Translations under genes and position numbers: made by a program | Shown here: positions 7,036-14,639 of the stretch, in pieces | Position numbering within the stretch: position 1 is the stretch's first letter | Layout of the letters: the number at the start of each line of letters is the position of its first letter | The notes under the pieces: generated by a model | Database searches by the model: none | What the model saw: only the letters and a program-made list of their open reading frames with translations | Told to the model about the DNA's origin: nothing | Origin: Methanosarcina sp. | Lineage (GTDB): Archaea > Halobacteriota > Methanosarcinia > Methanosarcinales > Methanosarcinaceae | DNA length: 16,262 bases | Reading direction: 5' to 3' | Assembly: GCA_017883485.1 (NCBI GenBank) | Contig: JADGNM010000011.1 | Coordinates: 1 to 16,262 of the forward strand

Positions 7036-8904
7036 ATGGACAGGGAAATTAGGATACTCCACACTGCAGACACGCATCTGGGATACAGGCAGTATCACAG
7101 CGAGGTCCGGAGAAAGGACTTTTTTGCGGCTTTTGAGATTGTTATAAATGACGCGGCTGATATGCAGGTTGATGCTGTCGTGCACGCCGGAGACCTTTTT
7201 GATTCGAGGAACCCGACCCTTGAGGATCTGCTTGAGACTATCAATATCCTGTCCAGGTTGAAGGCTGCTGGCATACCTTTTTTCGGGATTGTGGGGAACC
7301 ATGAGAGCAAGCAGAATACCCAGTGGCTTGACCTCCTTCAGGAAATGAGGCTTGCGGCAAGGCTTGGGAAAAAGCCGCAACTTATAGGGGATGTTGCAGT
7401 TTATGGGATTGACAGTGTCCCGAGATCAAAGATTCCTTTATTTGACTATTCCGGGTTTGAAGCTCCGGAAGCCTCCCGGCTGGAAAACTGCCGAACGCTG
7501 CTTGTAATGCACCAGATCGTACAGCCTTTTCCATATGCAGAGTGGGACTGCGCTGAAGTGCTAGAAAACCTTCCTTTTAAAGTTGACATAATTCTCCTTG
7601 GCGATTATCATAAATATGAAAAGTTTAAGTTAGGAGAGACCTGGGTCACTTATCCTGGCAGCACAGAGCGAAACAGTATGTCTGAAAGTGAACCGCGTTC
7701 ATATAATATCATTACTGTTTCGGATGAGGGACTGGAAATCAGCAAGCGCACAATTCCTACCAGGAACTTCCTTTCTGTTCCAGTAGCCCTTAAAGGGGAT
7801 GAAAAAACCTATGAACAGATCTTTTCTGCAGTGAACGAACATCTTGAAGAACTTCCCGAGTCAGTGGTTTTTCTTGAAATCACCGGGGATGGGGGGCCAG
7901 TCATTTCCTTTAGCGAGATAGAAGAATACCTGCTGAAAAAAGGAGCTCTCGTACCAAGTGTTAAAGATAGGAGGACTAAAGAATCATTCACTGATGAGGT
8001 TCTGAAAGTCACATTTTCCGATCCTGATCACGCGGTTGAAAACGAGATCAAGCTAATGAGCTTAAACGACGGCGGATTAATTATCGATGAGATTGTCCGA
8101 AACCCTAACGTTCCAAGGTCAAGGGTAGACGAAGAAACTGAAGGACGGCTTTCGAAGCTGATTGAAGTGATTGATTTCAAAGATCCGGATTTCAGGATCA
8201 GAATACCTGTGAGCCCCGTCAGAACCATAGAGCTTGAAGAAGCCAAACTTGCCGGAGTAATTGCTGTAAGTCCTGAGATTTCCAGGGCTTCAGACAAAGA
8301 TGAAAATTCTGATATCAATAATTCCGAATCCTCAGCCTTGATTCTGGAAAATCCGATATCAGCTCCTGAACCTGCGTTGATTTTTGAGCTTGTGGCTGAA
8401 TCTGCATCTGCATCTGAAAATTTATCTGAATTTATATCCAAGCCTGTACCTGAACATACATCTGAGCTTATATTAGAGCCTGTAACTGAACCTATATCGA
8501 ATCCTGTATCCGAGCCTATGTCGGAGCCTATGTCGGAGCCTATGTCGGAGCCTGCATCCGAGCCTGCAGCACATAAACCTGCTTTCCCACAAGCGACTCC
8601 CAAAGTTTCAGAAAAAAGCCCTGGAAAGCAAATCAAGTCTCGGAAACAAGGCAAAAGCGAGCCAGAAAAAGATGCTGTGGGTTTGCCTGAGCTAAAAATT
8701 GAAGCCAGTCCCGAAAAAGGAGAAAGAGTAGAGGAAAAAGAAAAAGAAGAGGAAGAAGAAGGGAGCAAGACAGAAGAATTGTCTCAAGAAAAATCTCTCA
8801 AGGCTTCGGACACGGCCGGGAAAACGGCAAAGAAAGGGCAGAAAAAAGGAAAAGGAAAGCCGCCTGCTGCACCTCGACAGTATAACCTTGGTGATTACCT
8901 TTGA
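7036..8904 (+). CDS. mre11: DNA double-strand-break repair nuclease Mre11
   Basis: Manganese-dependent 3'-5' exonuclease/endonuclease that, with Rad50, processes DNA ends. The phosphodiesterase motifs are in order: DTHLG (Asp12, His14), GDLFD (Asp53), GNHE (Asn88, His89), VMHQ (His159) and GDYH (His192). In the last motif, where the family usually has GHxH, the first His is Asp190. The nuclease and capping domains end at ~390. A long disordered tail then follows: Ser/Glu/Pro repeats (SEPMSEPM, ~485-510) and Lys/Glu-rich sequence to ~610, ending in RQYNLGDYL, which looks like a conserved C-terminal anchor. At 622 residues it is much longer than P. furiosus Mre11 because of this tail. The ATG at 7036 gives the usual N-terminus (DREIRILHTADTHLG); no strong SD. 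Its TGA overlaps the rad50 start. Confidence 0.97.
   Translation: MDREIRILHTADTHLGYRQYHSEVRRKDFFAAFEIVINDAADMQVDAVVHAGDLFDSRNPTLEDLLETINILSRLKAAGIPFFGIVGNHESKQNTQWLDLLQEMRLAARLGKKPQLIGDVAVYGIDSVPRSKIPLFDYSGFEAPEASRLENCRTLLVMHQIVQPFPYAEWDCAEVLENLPFKVDIILLGDYHKYEKFKLGETWVTYPGSTERNSMSESEPRSYNIITVSDEGLEISKRTIPTRNFLSVPVALKGDEKTYEQIFSAVNEHLEELPESVVFLEITGDGGPVISFSEIEEYLLKKGALVPSVKDRRTKESFTDEVLKVTFSDPDHAVENEIKLMSLNDGGLIIDEIVRNPNVPRSRVDEETEGRLSKLIEVIDFKDPDFRIRIPVSPVRTIELEEAKLAGVIAVSPEISRASDKDENSDINNSESSALILENPISAPEPALIFELVAESASASENLSEFISKPVPEHTSELILEPVTEPISNPVSEPMSEPMSEPMSEPASEPAAHKPAFPQATPKVSEKSPGKQIKSRKQGKSEPEKDAVGLPELKIEASPEKGERVEEKEKEEEEEGSKTEELSQEKSLKASDTAGKTAKKGQKKGKGKPPAAPRQYNLGDYL
8515..8562 (+). 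repeat. 12-bp tandem repeat in the mre11 tail
   Basis: CCTATGTCGGAG occurs three times exactly (8515-8526, 8527-8538, 8539-8550), followed by a degenerate copy CCTGCATCCGAG (8551-8562). Each unit encodes P-M-S-E. Looser E-P-x-S/T units extend upstream to ~8440. This is probably a slippage-prone, variable-length linker. Confidence 0.8.
8890..8895 (+). promoter_or_regulatory. Ribosome-binding site deciding the TTG start of rad50
   Basis: GGTGAT, complementary to the 16S rRNA 3' end, lies inside the last codons of mre11, 5 bases before the TTG at 8901. It supports a TTG start and translational coupling. Confidence 0.6.
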
Positions 8905-11900
8905 AGTTGAAGAACCTGCATATCGAAAATATCCGGAGCTACAAAAAGCTAGACTTTGCTTTCGAAGACGGAGTGACAGTCATTTTCGGGGTGAACGGAA
9001 GCGGAAAGTCAAGCCTGCTCGAAGCTTGCTTCATGGGACTTTTCGGGAGCAAGATCCTTTCAAAGGACTTTGTGCTCGCAGATGTAATTTTCAAGGGAGC
9101 TGAGAACGCTAAAATTAGCCTGAGTTTCGAACATTTAGGGCGGGAATATCTTATTGATCAGGCTTTCAGGTATTCGGTTAAAAGTGAGAATGCCTCAAGC
9201 TCGAAATGCGTGCTCTATGCCGAAGGGGAAAGCATTGTTGACCAGGCCACCAGGACTTATGAGGAAGTCTGCACCCTGCTGAATATGGATGAGGAGGCAT
9301 ACAGGAACTGCGCTTACATCCGGCAGGGGGAGATTGATGTACTCATTAATGCAAAGCCAAAAGACAGGCAGCGCATGATTGACGATCTGCTGCAGCTTGG
9401 CAAGCTCGAAGAGTACAGGGAAAGGGCCGGCAGTGCAAAAACAGCTGTAAGAAGGCTTGAAAGGGATACTAAAAACAGCCTCTCCGGCGTAAAAGTTGAG
9501 ATTAAAGGGATTGAAAGCACAGGACCCATTGCCGCACTGAACGGGCTCAAGCAGAAGGTAAAGAAAAGTGATGCTGCCTTAAACAAGTTTAACGGGATGA
9601 AAGATGCTGCAGCTGCCCGTAAAGAAAAATTCGATCTCATGATTGCAGAATACCAGGGGCGCCTTCAGGAAATTGATGCTCTGAAGCAGGCTATTCGTAA
9701 GTCCCAGGAAAACAAGGCTGATTGCTTCCGGGAAAAGGAAAAGTTCTCAAAAGACATCCACGAGCAAATGCAGGTTTTACTTGGGTTGGGAGAGGAAAAT
9801 AATAACATCCGGGGCGAATGCGGCTTTGAAGATATTGATACTGAACTTCTCATTTCGGGGCAGGAAAAAGAAGAGCTTCTTGCCAGGGAAAAGGTAAATG
9901 AAATTTCAAGAGAACTTTCCCTTCTCCTGAGAGGAGAAGAAGCCCTCGTGCAGACTTTACGCGACCTCGAAAAAGAAAAGGCTGATCTTGAACGGACTTC
10001 CATGCAGTGCAGAGCAGATATTGGGGTTACGAACAGGAAAATTGAAGAGAACAGGAAAAATATACTGAGAATTGAAGAGGAAAATAAAGGGATTAAAGAA
10101 AAGATAGGGATTAAAGAAAAGGCAGGGCTTAAAGAAGAGGCGGCACTTGGAGAAAAGAATGAAATTGCCTCAGTCATAAAGGAACTGGAAGAAAAAGAAA
10201 GCCTTCTTCGCGACAGGAAAAGCGAAGCCACGGCAAAGCTTGCTCTTGCTTTTAAAGAAAAAGAAACCGGAGACATTAATTTAAATGCGCTTGAAAAAGA
10301 GCTGCAAAACTGCAAAATTGCAGTCAGAAAATGTAAAACGGATATTGAAATTCTTGAAGAGGAACTTCGGGAGAATTCAAAAGCAATCCTCGAAGTTCAG
10401 GAGCAAAAATCCGAAGCTTTTACGGAGCTGAAAGGGCTTGGTTTTACCGGGGAACAGCTTGAAGACCTGGAATACTTCAGCGAACTTCTGCTGGAAAATA
10501 AAAACAGATTGCATGGGCGGGAAAAAGAGCTTGAGGCTACTCTCAGGGAGCTTGAAAAAATTCTCCGTAAAAACCTTCAGCTGCTCGCCGAAGGAAAATG
10601 CCCTACCTGCGGACAGGAGCTTAAAGGGTCCGAAATTGCATGCACAACAGAGGAATCCGAACAGAAAAAAGAAAAGTTATCGGCAGAACTAATGGACATA
10701 AAGCTCCAGCAGGCCGAAATCGAGAAAAAACTTAACCGGCTCAAGGATGCAAAAAAGCTTGAGAAACGGATCTCGGAATACGATCTGGAAACCGAAAAGT
10801 TCAGGACCAAAGCAAAGGATCTGGAAGAACGGATTAAGATTCACACAACCCGGATCGAAGAAGATTCCCTTAAGCTGGACGCGCTTAATAAGCGAAAACA
10901 AGAAACGGAGGCTCAAATGGGCCAGCTTCTCCCTGATATTAAAGCCCTGCAAGGTTGGGAAGAGGCAGCTCAAAAAGCCCACGGTGAAAGCGAGAAAGCT
11001 CTTAAAGAGGCAAAAGACTTTGAGAAAAAGCTTGCTGAAAACGCCCTGGAGATCGAAGCCCTGAACGGAAAAATAAGAACTTCCCTTGCTTTGATCGAAA
11101 ATTACGGGCAGAGGCTTGGAGAACTGAGTGATAAATTAAAAGGGCTTGCAGAAAGGGAAGGCCTGGAAAAGGAAAAGCTAAAGTCTATTGAGACCGACCT
11201 CGAAGCCCTGCGGAAAAAGGAAGAGCTGGCAAAAAAAGCTCACTATGACCGGGAAAAACTTCTCCTTCAGGCAAAAAAGCTCCAGGCAAATCTGCTCCTG
11301 ATGAATAATATAAAATACAAAATCTCCGAGCTTGAAGCTTCCAACAGGAACCTAACAGAAAAGATCGGCTTCTTTGACAGGGAGATCCTGGAACGAAATG
11401 AGAGGATAAAACAGCTGGAGGAAAAGCTGGAGGGAAACAGGCTCGAGGATCTGCAGCTTAAACGGGCCCAGTTCGAGGAGGCCCAGGCAAAATTTATGGA
11501 AGAAATTCGGCAAGAGACTGCTACAAAAGATGCTATTTTAAAAGAAATAGGTATGGTTGAAAATAGCTTAAAGCGACTCCGTGAACTGAAAGACGAACTG
11601 AAGGCTCTTGAAAACAGGCGGCTGTACCTTGAAGCCGTATATTGTAATGCCGAGGAGCTTGAGAATACCTATTTGCGCGTAAGGGCTGATATGAGGGCAA
11701 GAAATATAGGCGCCCTTTCTGTCCTTTTAAATGAGATGTTCGGCTTCATGTATACAAACAATGCTTATTCCCATATAGAACTGGACCCTGAATACAATCT
11801 TACGGTTTACAGAAAAGACGGGACTCCCCTTGAGCCAAAACTTCTCAGTGGTGGTGAACGTGCCATATTTAACCTTGTCCTGCGCTGTGCCATTTACAGG

Positions 11901-12149
11901 CTTCTTGCTCTCGGTTTCGGAGGAGACAGGGCTTATGGCCTCCCACCAATGATCCTTGATGAGCCGACTGTTTTTCTGGACCGCGGGCATATAAGGCAGC
12001 TTTTGAAACTCATAGACATGATGCGCAGCATAGGGGTTGGTCAGATTATTGTAGTCTCCCATGACGAGTCTCTTATCGATTCGGCAGACCATATCTTTCA
12101 GGTAGAAAAAGATCCGCTAACAAATGTATCCTCGATTTTAAGGCTTTAA
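8901..12149 (+). CDS. rad50: DNA double-strand-break repair ATPase Rad50
   Basis: SMC-like ABC ATPase that dimerises, binds DNA and regulates Mre11. The 1082 residues show the N-terminal ATPase lobe with Walker A GVNGSGKSS (~31-39) and the Q-loop region YIRQGEIDVLI (~139-149). Two long coiled-coil arms flank the zinc hook CPTCGQE (Cys567, Cys570). The C-terminal lobe has signature LSGGERAIFNLVLR (from ~982), Walker B MILDEPTVFLD (from ~1017) and the H-switch VVSHDESL. In the first arm a short tandem repeat of about six residues (GIKEK-IGIKEK-AGLKEE) is visible. The start is TTG, sharing TTGA with the mre11 stop; the next codons (KLKNLHIENIRSYK) match the family N-terminus exactly, so no other start fits. 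Length is typical for Methanosarcina and larger than the ~880 residues of thermophile Rad50. Confidence 0.97.
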   Translation: MKLKNLHIENIRSYKKLDFAFEDGVTVIFGVNGSGKSSLLEACFMGLFGSKILSKDFVLADVIFKGAENAKISLSFEHLGREYLIDQAFRYSVKSENASSSKCVLYAEGESIVDQATRTYEEVCTLLNMDEEAYRNCAYIRQGEIDVLINAKPKDRQRMIDDLLQLGKLEEYRERAGSAKTAVRRLERDTKNSLSGVKVEIKGIESTGPIAALNGLKQKVKKSDAALNKFNGMKDAAAARKEKFDLMIAEYQGRLQEIDALKQAIRKSQENKADCFREKEKFSKDIHEQMQVLLGLGEENNNIRGECGFEDIDTELLISGQEKEELLAREKVNEISRELSLLLRGEEALVQTLRDLEKEKADLERTSMQCRADIGVTNRKIEENRKNILRIEEENKGIKEKIGIKEKAGLKEEAALGEKNEIASVIKELEEKESLLRDRKSEATAKLALAFKEKETGDINLNALEKELQNCKIAVRKCKTDIEILEEELRENSKAILEVQEQKSEAFTELKGLGFTGEQLEDLEYFSELLLENKNRLHGREKELEATLRELEKILRKNLQLLAEGKCPTCGQELKGSEIACTTEESEQKKEKLSAELMDIKLQQAEIEKKLNRLKDAKKLEKRISEYDLETEKFRTKAKDLEERIKIHTTRIEEDSLKLDALNKRKQETEAQMGQLLPDIKALQGWEEAAQKAHGESEKALKEAKDFEKKLAENALEIEALNGKIRTSLALIENYGQRLGELSDKLKGLAEREGLEKEKLKSIETDLEALRKKEELAKKAHYDREKLLLQAKKLQANLLLMNNIKYKISELEASNRNLTEKIGFFDREILERNERIKQLEEKLEGNRLEDLQLKRAQFEEAQAKFMEEIRQETATKDAILKEIGMVENSLKRLRELKDELKALENRRLYLEAVYCNAEELENTYLRVRADMRARNIGALSVLLNEMFGFMYTNNAYSHIELDPEYNLTVYRKDGTPLEPKLLSGGERAIFNLVLRCAIYRLLALGFGGDRAYGLPPMILDEPTVFLDRGHIRQLLKLIDMMRSIGVGQIIVVSHDESLIDSADHIFQVEKDPLTNVSSILRL

Positions 12150-12269
12150 AAGAGCACGATTGCCGAGTAAGTGTTATATTGGAAATATTAGCCTGATAAT
12201 TTCATTTAAATGCCTAAAAGTCACTCCTGAGCAAACTTAATTGCACTTTCAAAGTTAAGGATTTAATCT

Positions 12270-12315
12270 TCAGGTTCGGCGACTTTGCACGCTTTGAGCC
12301 TTCGAGCCTTCCTGA
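12270..12315 (-). other. Potential hairpin in the 3' flank of SUMF1-like gene A
   Basis: TCAGG (12270-12274) can pair with CCTGA (12311-12315), with GGC/GCC inside it. It lies 51-96 bases past the stop of the gene ending at 12366. The same place after the paralog carries a related sequence with its own stem (14548-14589). It may be a 3'-UTR or terminator element, or a leftover of the duplicated unit. Confidence 0.4.
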
Positions 12316-12365
12316 TTATTCCTATTTGATAGTATGAAAATTGTAAAAACTGAAATAGTAGGCGG

Positions 12366-14306
12366 TTAGATTTCCCTCAAGACGCGGAAACCGATGTAGT
12401 CGTATCGGCTGAAGTGATCTACTCCGCGACGGACCGCTGACCGGCAGCCCCTAGAGAAGTCGACCCAGCTACTGCCATGAGATACCCGGATACTGCTGCC
12501 TGCGTCCTCCCAGGCACTTCCATCAGATGGAGCACCATCATAATTAAAGTGATAAATATCCTGGCACCATTCCCAGACATTCCCATGCATATCATAAAGA
12601 TCCCAAGAATTAGGTTTCTTCCGGCCAACTGGATGAGTTTTTGCTTCTATTTTGTCCTGATTTTTATCAAATTCTTCAAAAGTAGCATAACCACTATACC
12701 ATGCATAATAAGCAAGTTTTGACTCATCATCCCCGAAGGAATATCTGGTTGTTGTCCCGGCTCTGCAAGCATATTCCCATTCGGCTTCAGAAGGAAGGCG
12801 GTACTTATCTGTCCCTTCCATGCGATTAAGCTTTTTAATGAACTCCTGGACATCATTCCAGAAAACCTTTTCAACGGGAAGTTTATCACCCTTGAATTTT
12901 GAAGGGTTACTGCCCAATACAGAGTTCCACTGTTTCTGAGTAACCGGGTATTTACCAAGGTAAAAAGGCCCTCTGATCGTGACTTTGTGAACCGGTTGTC
13001 CAGAAATGAACTCATTTGACCCCATCATAAACTCTCCTGCAGGAATGAGCACGAATTTTATACTTGCGGAGTTCGTATAAGTATCTGGGATTTTAGAGAC
13101 CTTTTTTGCAGATGATCCGGCTGTTGTGATGACTTCAGTAAAATCGTCCTTCGGACCAAAGAACTTAACAAAGGCACCTTTTAGGAGAGTGCTAAAATGT
13201 TGATCAGGAGATTTAGTTGTCTGTTTTTCAGCCTGAACTTTTCTTGCTTCCTCAGCCTTTATTTTTTCGAGTTCTTCCTTTTCTTTTAAAGCTCTTTCAT
13301 CTGCTTCTCTTTGCTTTCTGAGCCTTTCCTGTTCTTCCTTCTCTTTTAGGGCTCTTTCGGCCTCTTCTCTACGTTTTCGTTTCAGTGCTTCTCTTTCTCT
13401 TTTGGTTTTTTCTTCACCAGCTTCGTCTCTCTCTGGAATCAGGTTAGTATGCTGGACTACACTGTCTTCCACCAGAACATTAACCGGGCAAGTCCCATCA
13501 ATGCTGCAGAGGTCGAGCAGGTTGCTGCGCTGGATTATGGAATCTTTTATCGTCACGTTGATAATATTGCCCTTGCCACTGGCTCTGAATTCAACGCTAT
13601 GCTTTAGATCCCTGCCGATTTCTGCCAGAAGTCCGGTGAGAACTTCCGGACTTTTTGTTGCAGCAAAAAGTTCAAGGGTGCACTCGACAGATATGAAAAT
13701 CTTTATCACAATGTCGTCTTTCTGGACTTTTGTTTTCCCGTAGTACCAGATTTCCCATTCTTTATCGTCTTTAGTACACAGAGTACGGATGTGTCGGACA
13801 TCATGCTTTTCCACAACTTCCCTTGCGATGCCTGCAAGTTTTGAGGCATCGAATCCCTGATGGATTTCGTAAACCTTACGGTCCCGATAAGGAAGTTTTT
13901 CTATGAATTCCTTGAGCATCCCTACATTGATATCCGAATCAGTCTTCAGTATTGGGCAGACTACGCTTATCGTTATTGGCTCCATGAAAGATGAGTTAAA
14001 CTGCCCCTGAGCATCCTTATAGGTTACCTGACAGTGAATGTCCGTCCCTTTGGAGCAAAGTAAAGGATCAAATAAAACTGCAATCGACTTTGACCTACCG
14101 GCATCGACATTTCCAAGGACAATGTTGCCATTTTTGATTTGGTAAGAAGGTTCATACCTGTCAATTCGAAGCAGGTCGTCGTCAAAGCGAAAATCGAGGT
14201 CTACGTCTGTAATTACAAATGAGGTTTCGTTCGAAACAGACATTTTGAAGTGGATAAAACCCTGATAAAATTCGGTTTCACGTGTGACCTTAATTGCTGA
14301 ATCCAA
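12366..14306 (-). CDS. Multidomain protein with C-terminal SUMF1/FGE-like (C-type-lectin fold) domain, copy A
   Basis: 646 residues, no signal peptide or membrane helix. Residues 1-118 look like an all-beta Ig/adaptin-ear-type domain. Residues 119-245 are an unrecognised alpha/beta module (KLPYRDRKVYEIHQGFDASK). At 250-290 a short motif occurs twice (DSIIQRSNL, DSVVQHTNL). Residues 295-362 are a charged coiled coil. Residues 410-646 form a formylglycine-generating-enzyme-like domain (MMGS, YRLPSEAEWEYACRAG, DMHGNVWEWCQD, GFRVLRE). The FGE copper-binding Cys pair is absent, so sulfatase activation is unlikely; a binding role is more probable. The TTG at 14306 is supported by GTGAGGAG 9 bases upstream and a TATA box at 14378-14387. 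The last 40 codons are adenine-poor and GC-rich, unlike the rest, resembling a DGR variable region. Confidence 0.85.
   Translation of the reverse strand: MDSAIKVTRETEFYQGFIHFKMSVSNETSFVITDVDLDFRFDDDLLRIDRYEPSYQIKNGNIVLGNVDAGRSKSIAVLFDPLLCSKGTDIHCQVTYKDAQGQFNSSFMEPITISVVCPILKTDSDINVGMLKEFIEKLPYRDRKVYEIHQGFDASKLAGIAREVVEKHDVRHIRTLCTKDDKEWEIWYYGKTKVQKDDIVIKIFISVECTLELFAATKSPEVLTGLLAEIGRDLKHSVEFRASGKGNIINVTIKDSIIQRSNLLDLCSIDGTCPVNVLVEDSVVQHTNLIPERDEAGEEKTKREREALKRKRREEAERALKEKEEQERLRKQREADERALKEKEELEKIKAEEARKVQAEKQTTKSPDQHFSTLLKGAFVKFFGPKDDFTEVITTAGSSAKKVSKIPDTYTNSASIKFVLIPAGEFMMGSNEFISGQPVHKVTIRGPFYLGKYPVTQKQWNSVLGSNPSKFKGDKLPVEKVFWNDVQEFIKKLNRMEGTDKYRLPSEAEWEYACRAGTTTRYSFGDDESKLAYYAWYSGYATFEEFDKNQDKIEAKTHPVGRKKPNSWDLYDMHGNVWEWCQDIYHFNYDGAPSDGSAWEDAGSSIRVSHGSSWVDFSRGCRSAVRRGVDHFSRYDYIGFRVLREI
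12369..12488 (-). other. Variable-region-like 3' end of copy A
   Basis: These are codons ~607-646 of the gene on this strand. A is only ~16% of the sense strand, codons end mostly in C, and the residues between the fixed W, RSA.R and GFRVLR positions are those that vary in DGR targets with this fold. A matching region exists in copy B (14643-14765). No template repeat is present in the window. Confidence 0.35.
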
Positions 14307-14315
14307 TTTGCTCTG

Positions 14316-14323
14316 CTCCTCAC
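14316..14323 (-). promoter_or_regulatory. Ribosome-binding site for the TTG start of copy A
   Basis: GTGAGGAG on the minus strand ends 9 bases before the TTG at 14306. It is the best SD match in this spacer and decides the start, since no ATG lies nearby in frame. Confidence 0.6.
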
Positions 14324-14377
14324 TTCCAGCTTTAACTCCTATCTTGGGCGCGAAAATCTGGGTACTATATGTTCAAG

Positions 14378-14389
14378 CATATAAAGTAA
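14378..14389 (-). promoter_or_regulatory. TATA box of SUMF1-like copy A
   Basis: ACTTTATATG on the minus strand, preceded by an A-rich stretch (CAAAAATT) in the BRE position, ~72-80 bases before the TTG start. It predicts a leader of about 50 bases carrying the SD. Copy A therefore appears to have its own promoter and not to depend on copy B upstream. Confidence 0.5.
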
Positions 14390-14547
14390 TTTTTGTTTTA
14401 AGTTTATTCATGGAATTATATAAAAACCTGGATAAGTATATGGATTAGAGAAAAAAAGTATGATCTGCTTTATCTAAGTAGGATTTAGAAGAAAAAGGAT
14501 AGAGATTAGTGAATTATTCATGAATGCACGCAGGCTCAGCACATCGT

Positions 14548-14589
14548 CCCGGCGGATTTGCATGCTTCGAACCTTCAGGCTTCTCCGGG
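14548..14589 (-). other. Potential hairpin in the 3' flank of SUMF1-like copy B
   Basis: CCCGG (14548-14552) can pair with CCGGG (14585-14589); inside are the palindromes GCATGC and TTCGAA. The element is 51-92 bases after the stop of copy B. It aligns with 12270-12315 after copy A, roughly 70% identical over the ~34 bases starting at 12275 and 14548, with a different but again self-complementary terminal stem. Confidence 0.4.
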
Positions 14590-14639
14590 TTTATCACTAT
14601 TTTCAGCGTAAAGTGGTAAAGTTGTAACGGGGAAAGTGA

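Noticed and set aside
8028..8768. 246-codon minus-strand ORF opposite mre11
   Set aside because: It is the antisense of the low-complexity mre11 tail; its Gly/Ser/Asp repeats mirror the S-E-P repeats.
9665..10315. 216-codon minus-strand ORF opposite rad50
   Set aside because: Ser/Phe-rich antisense reading of a Glu/Lys-rich coiled coil; no family features.
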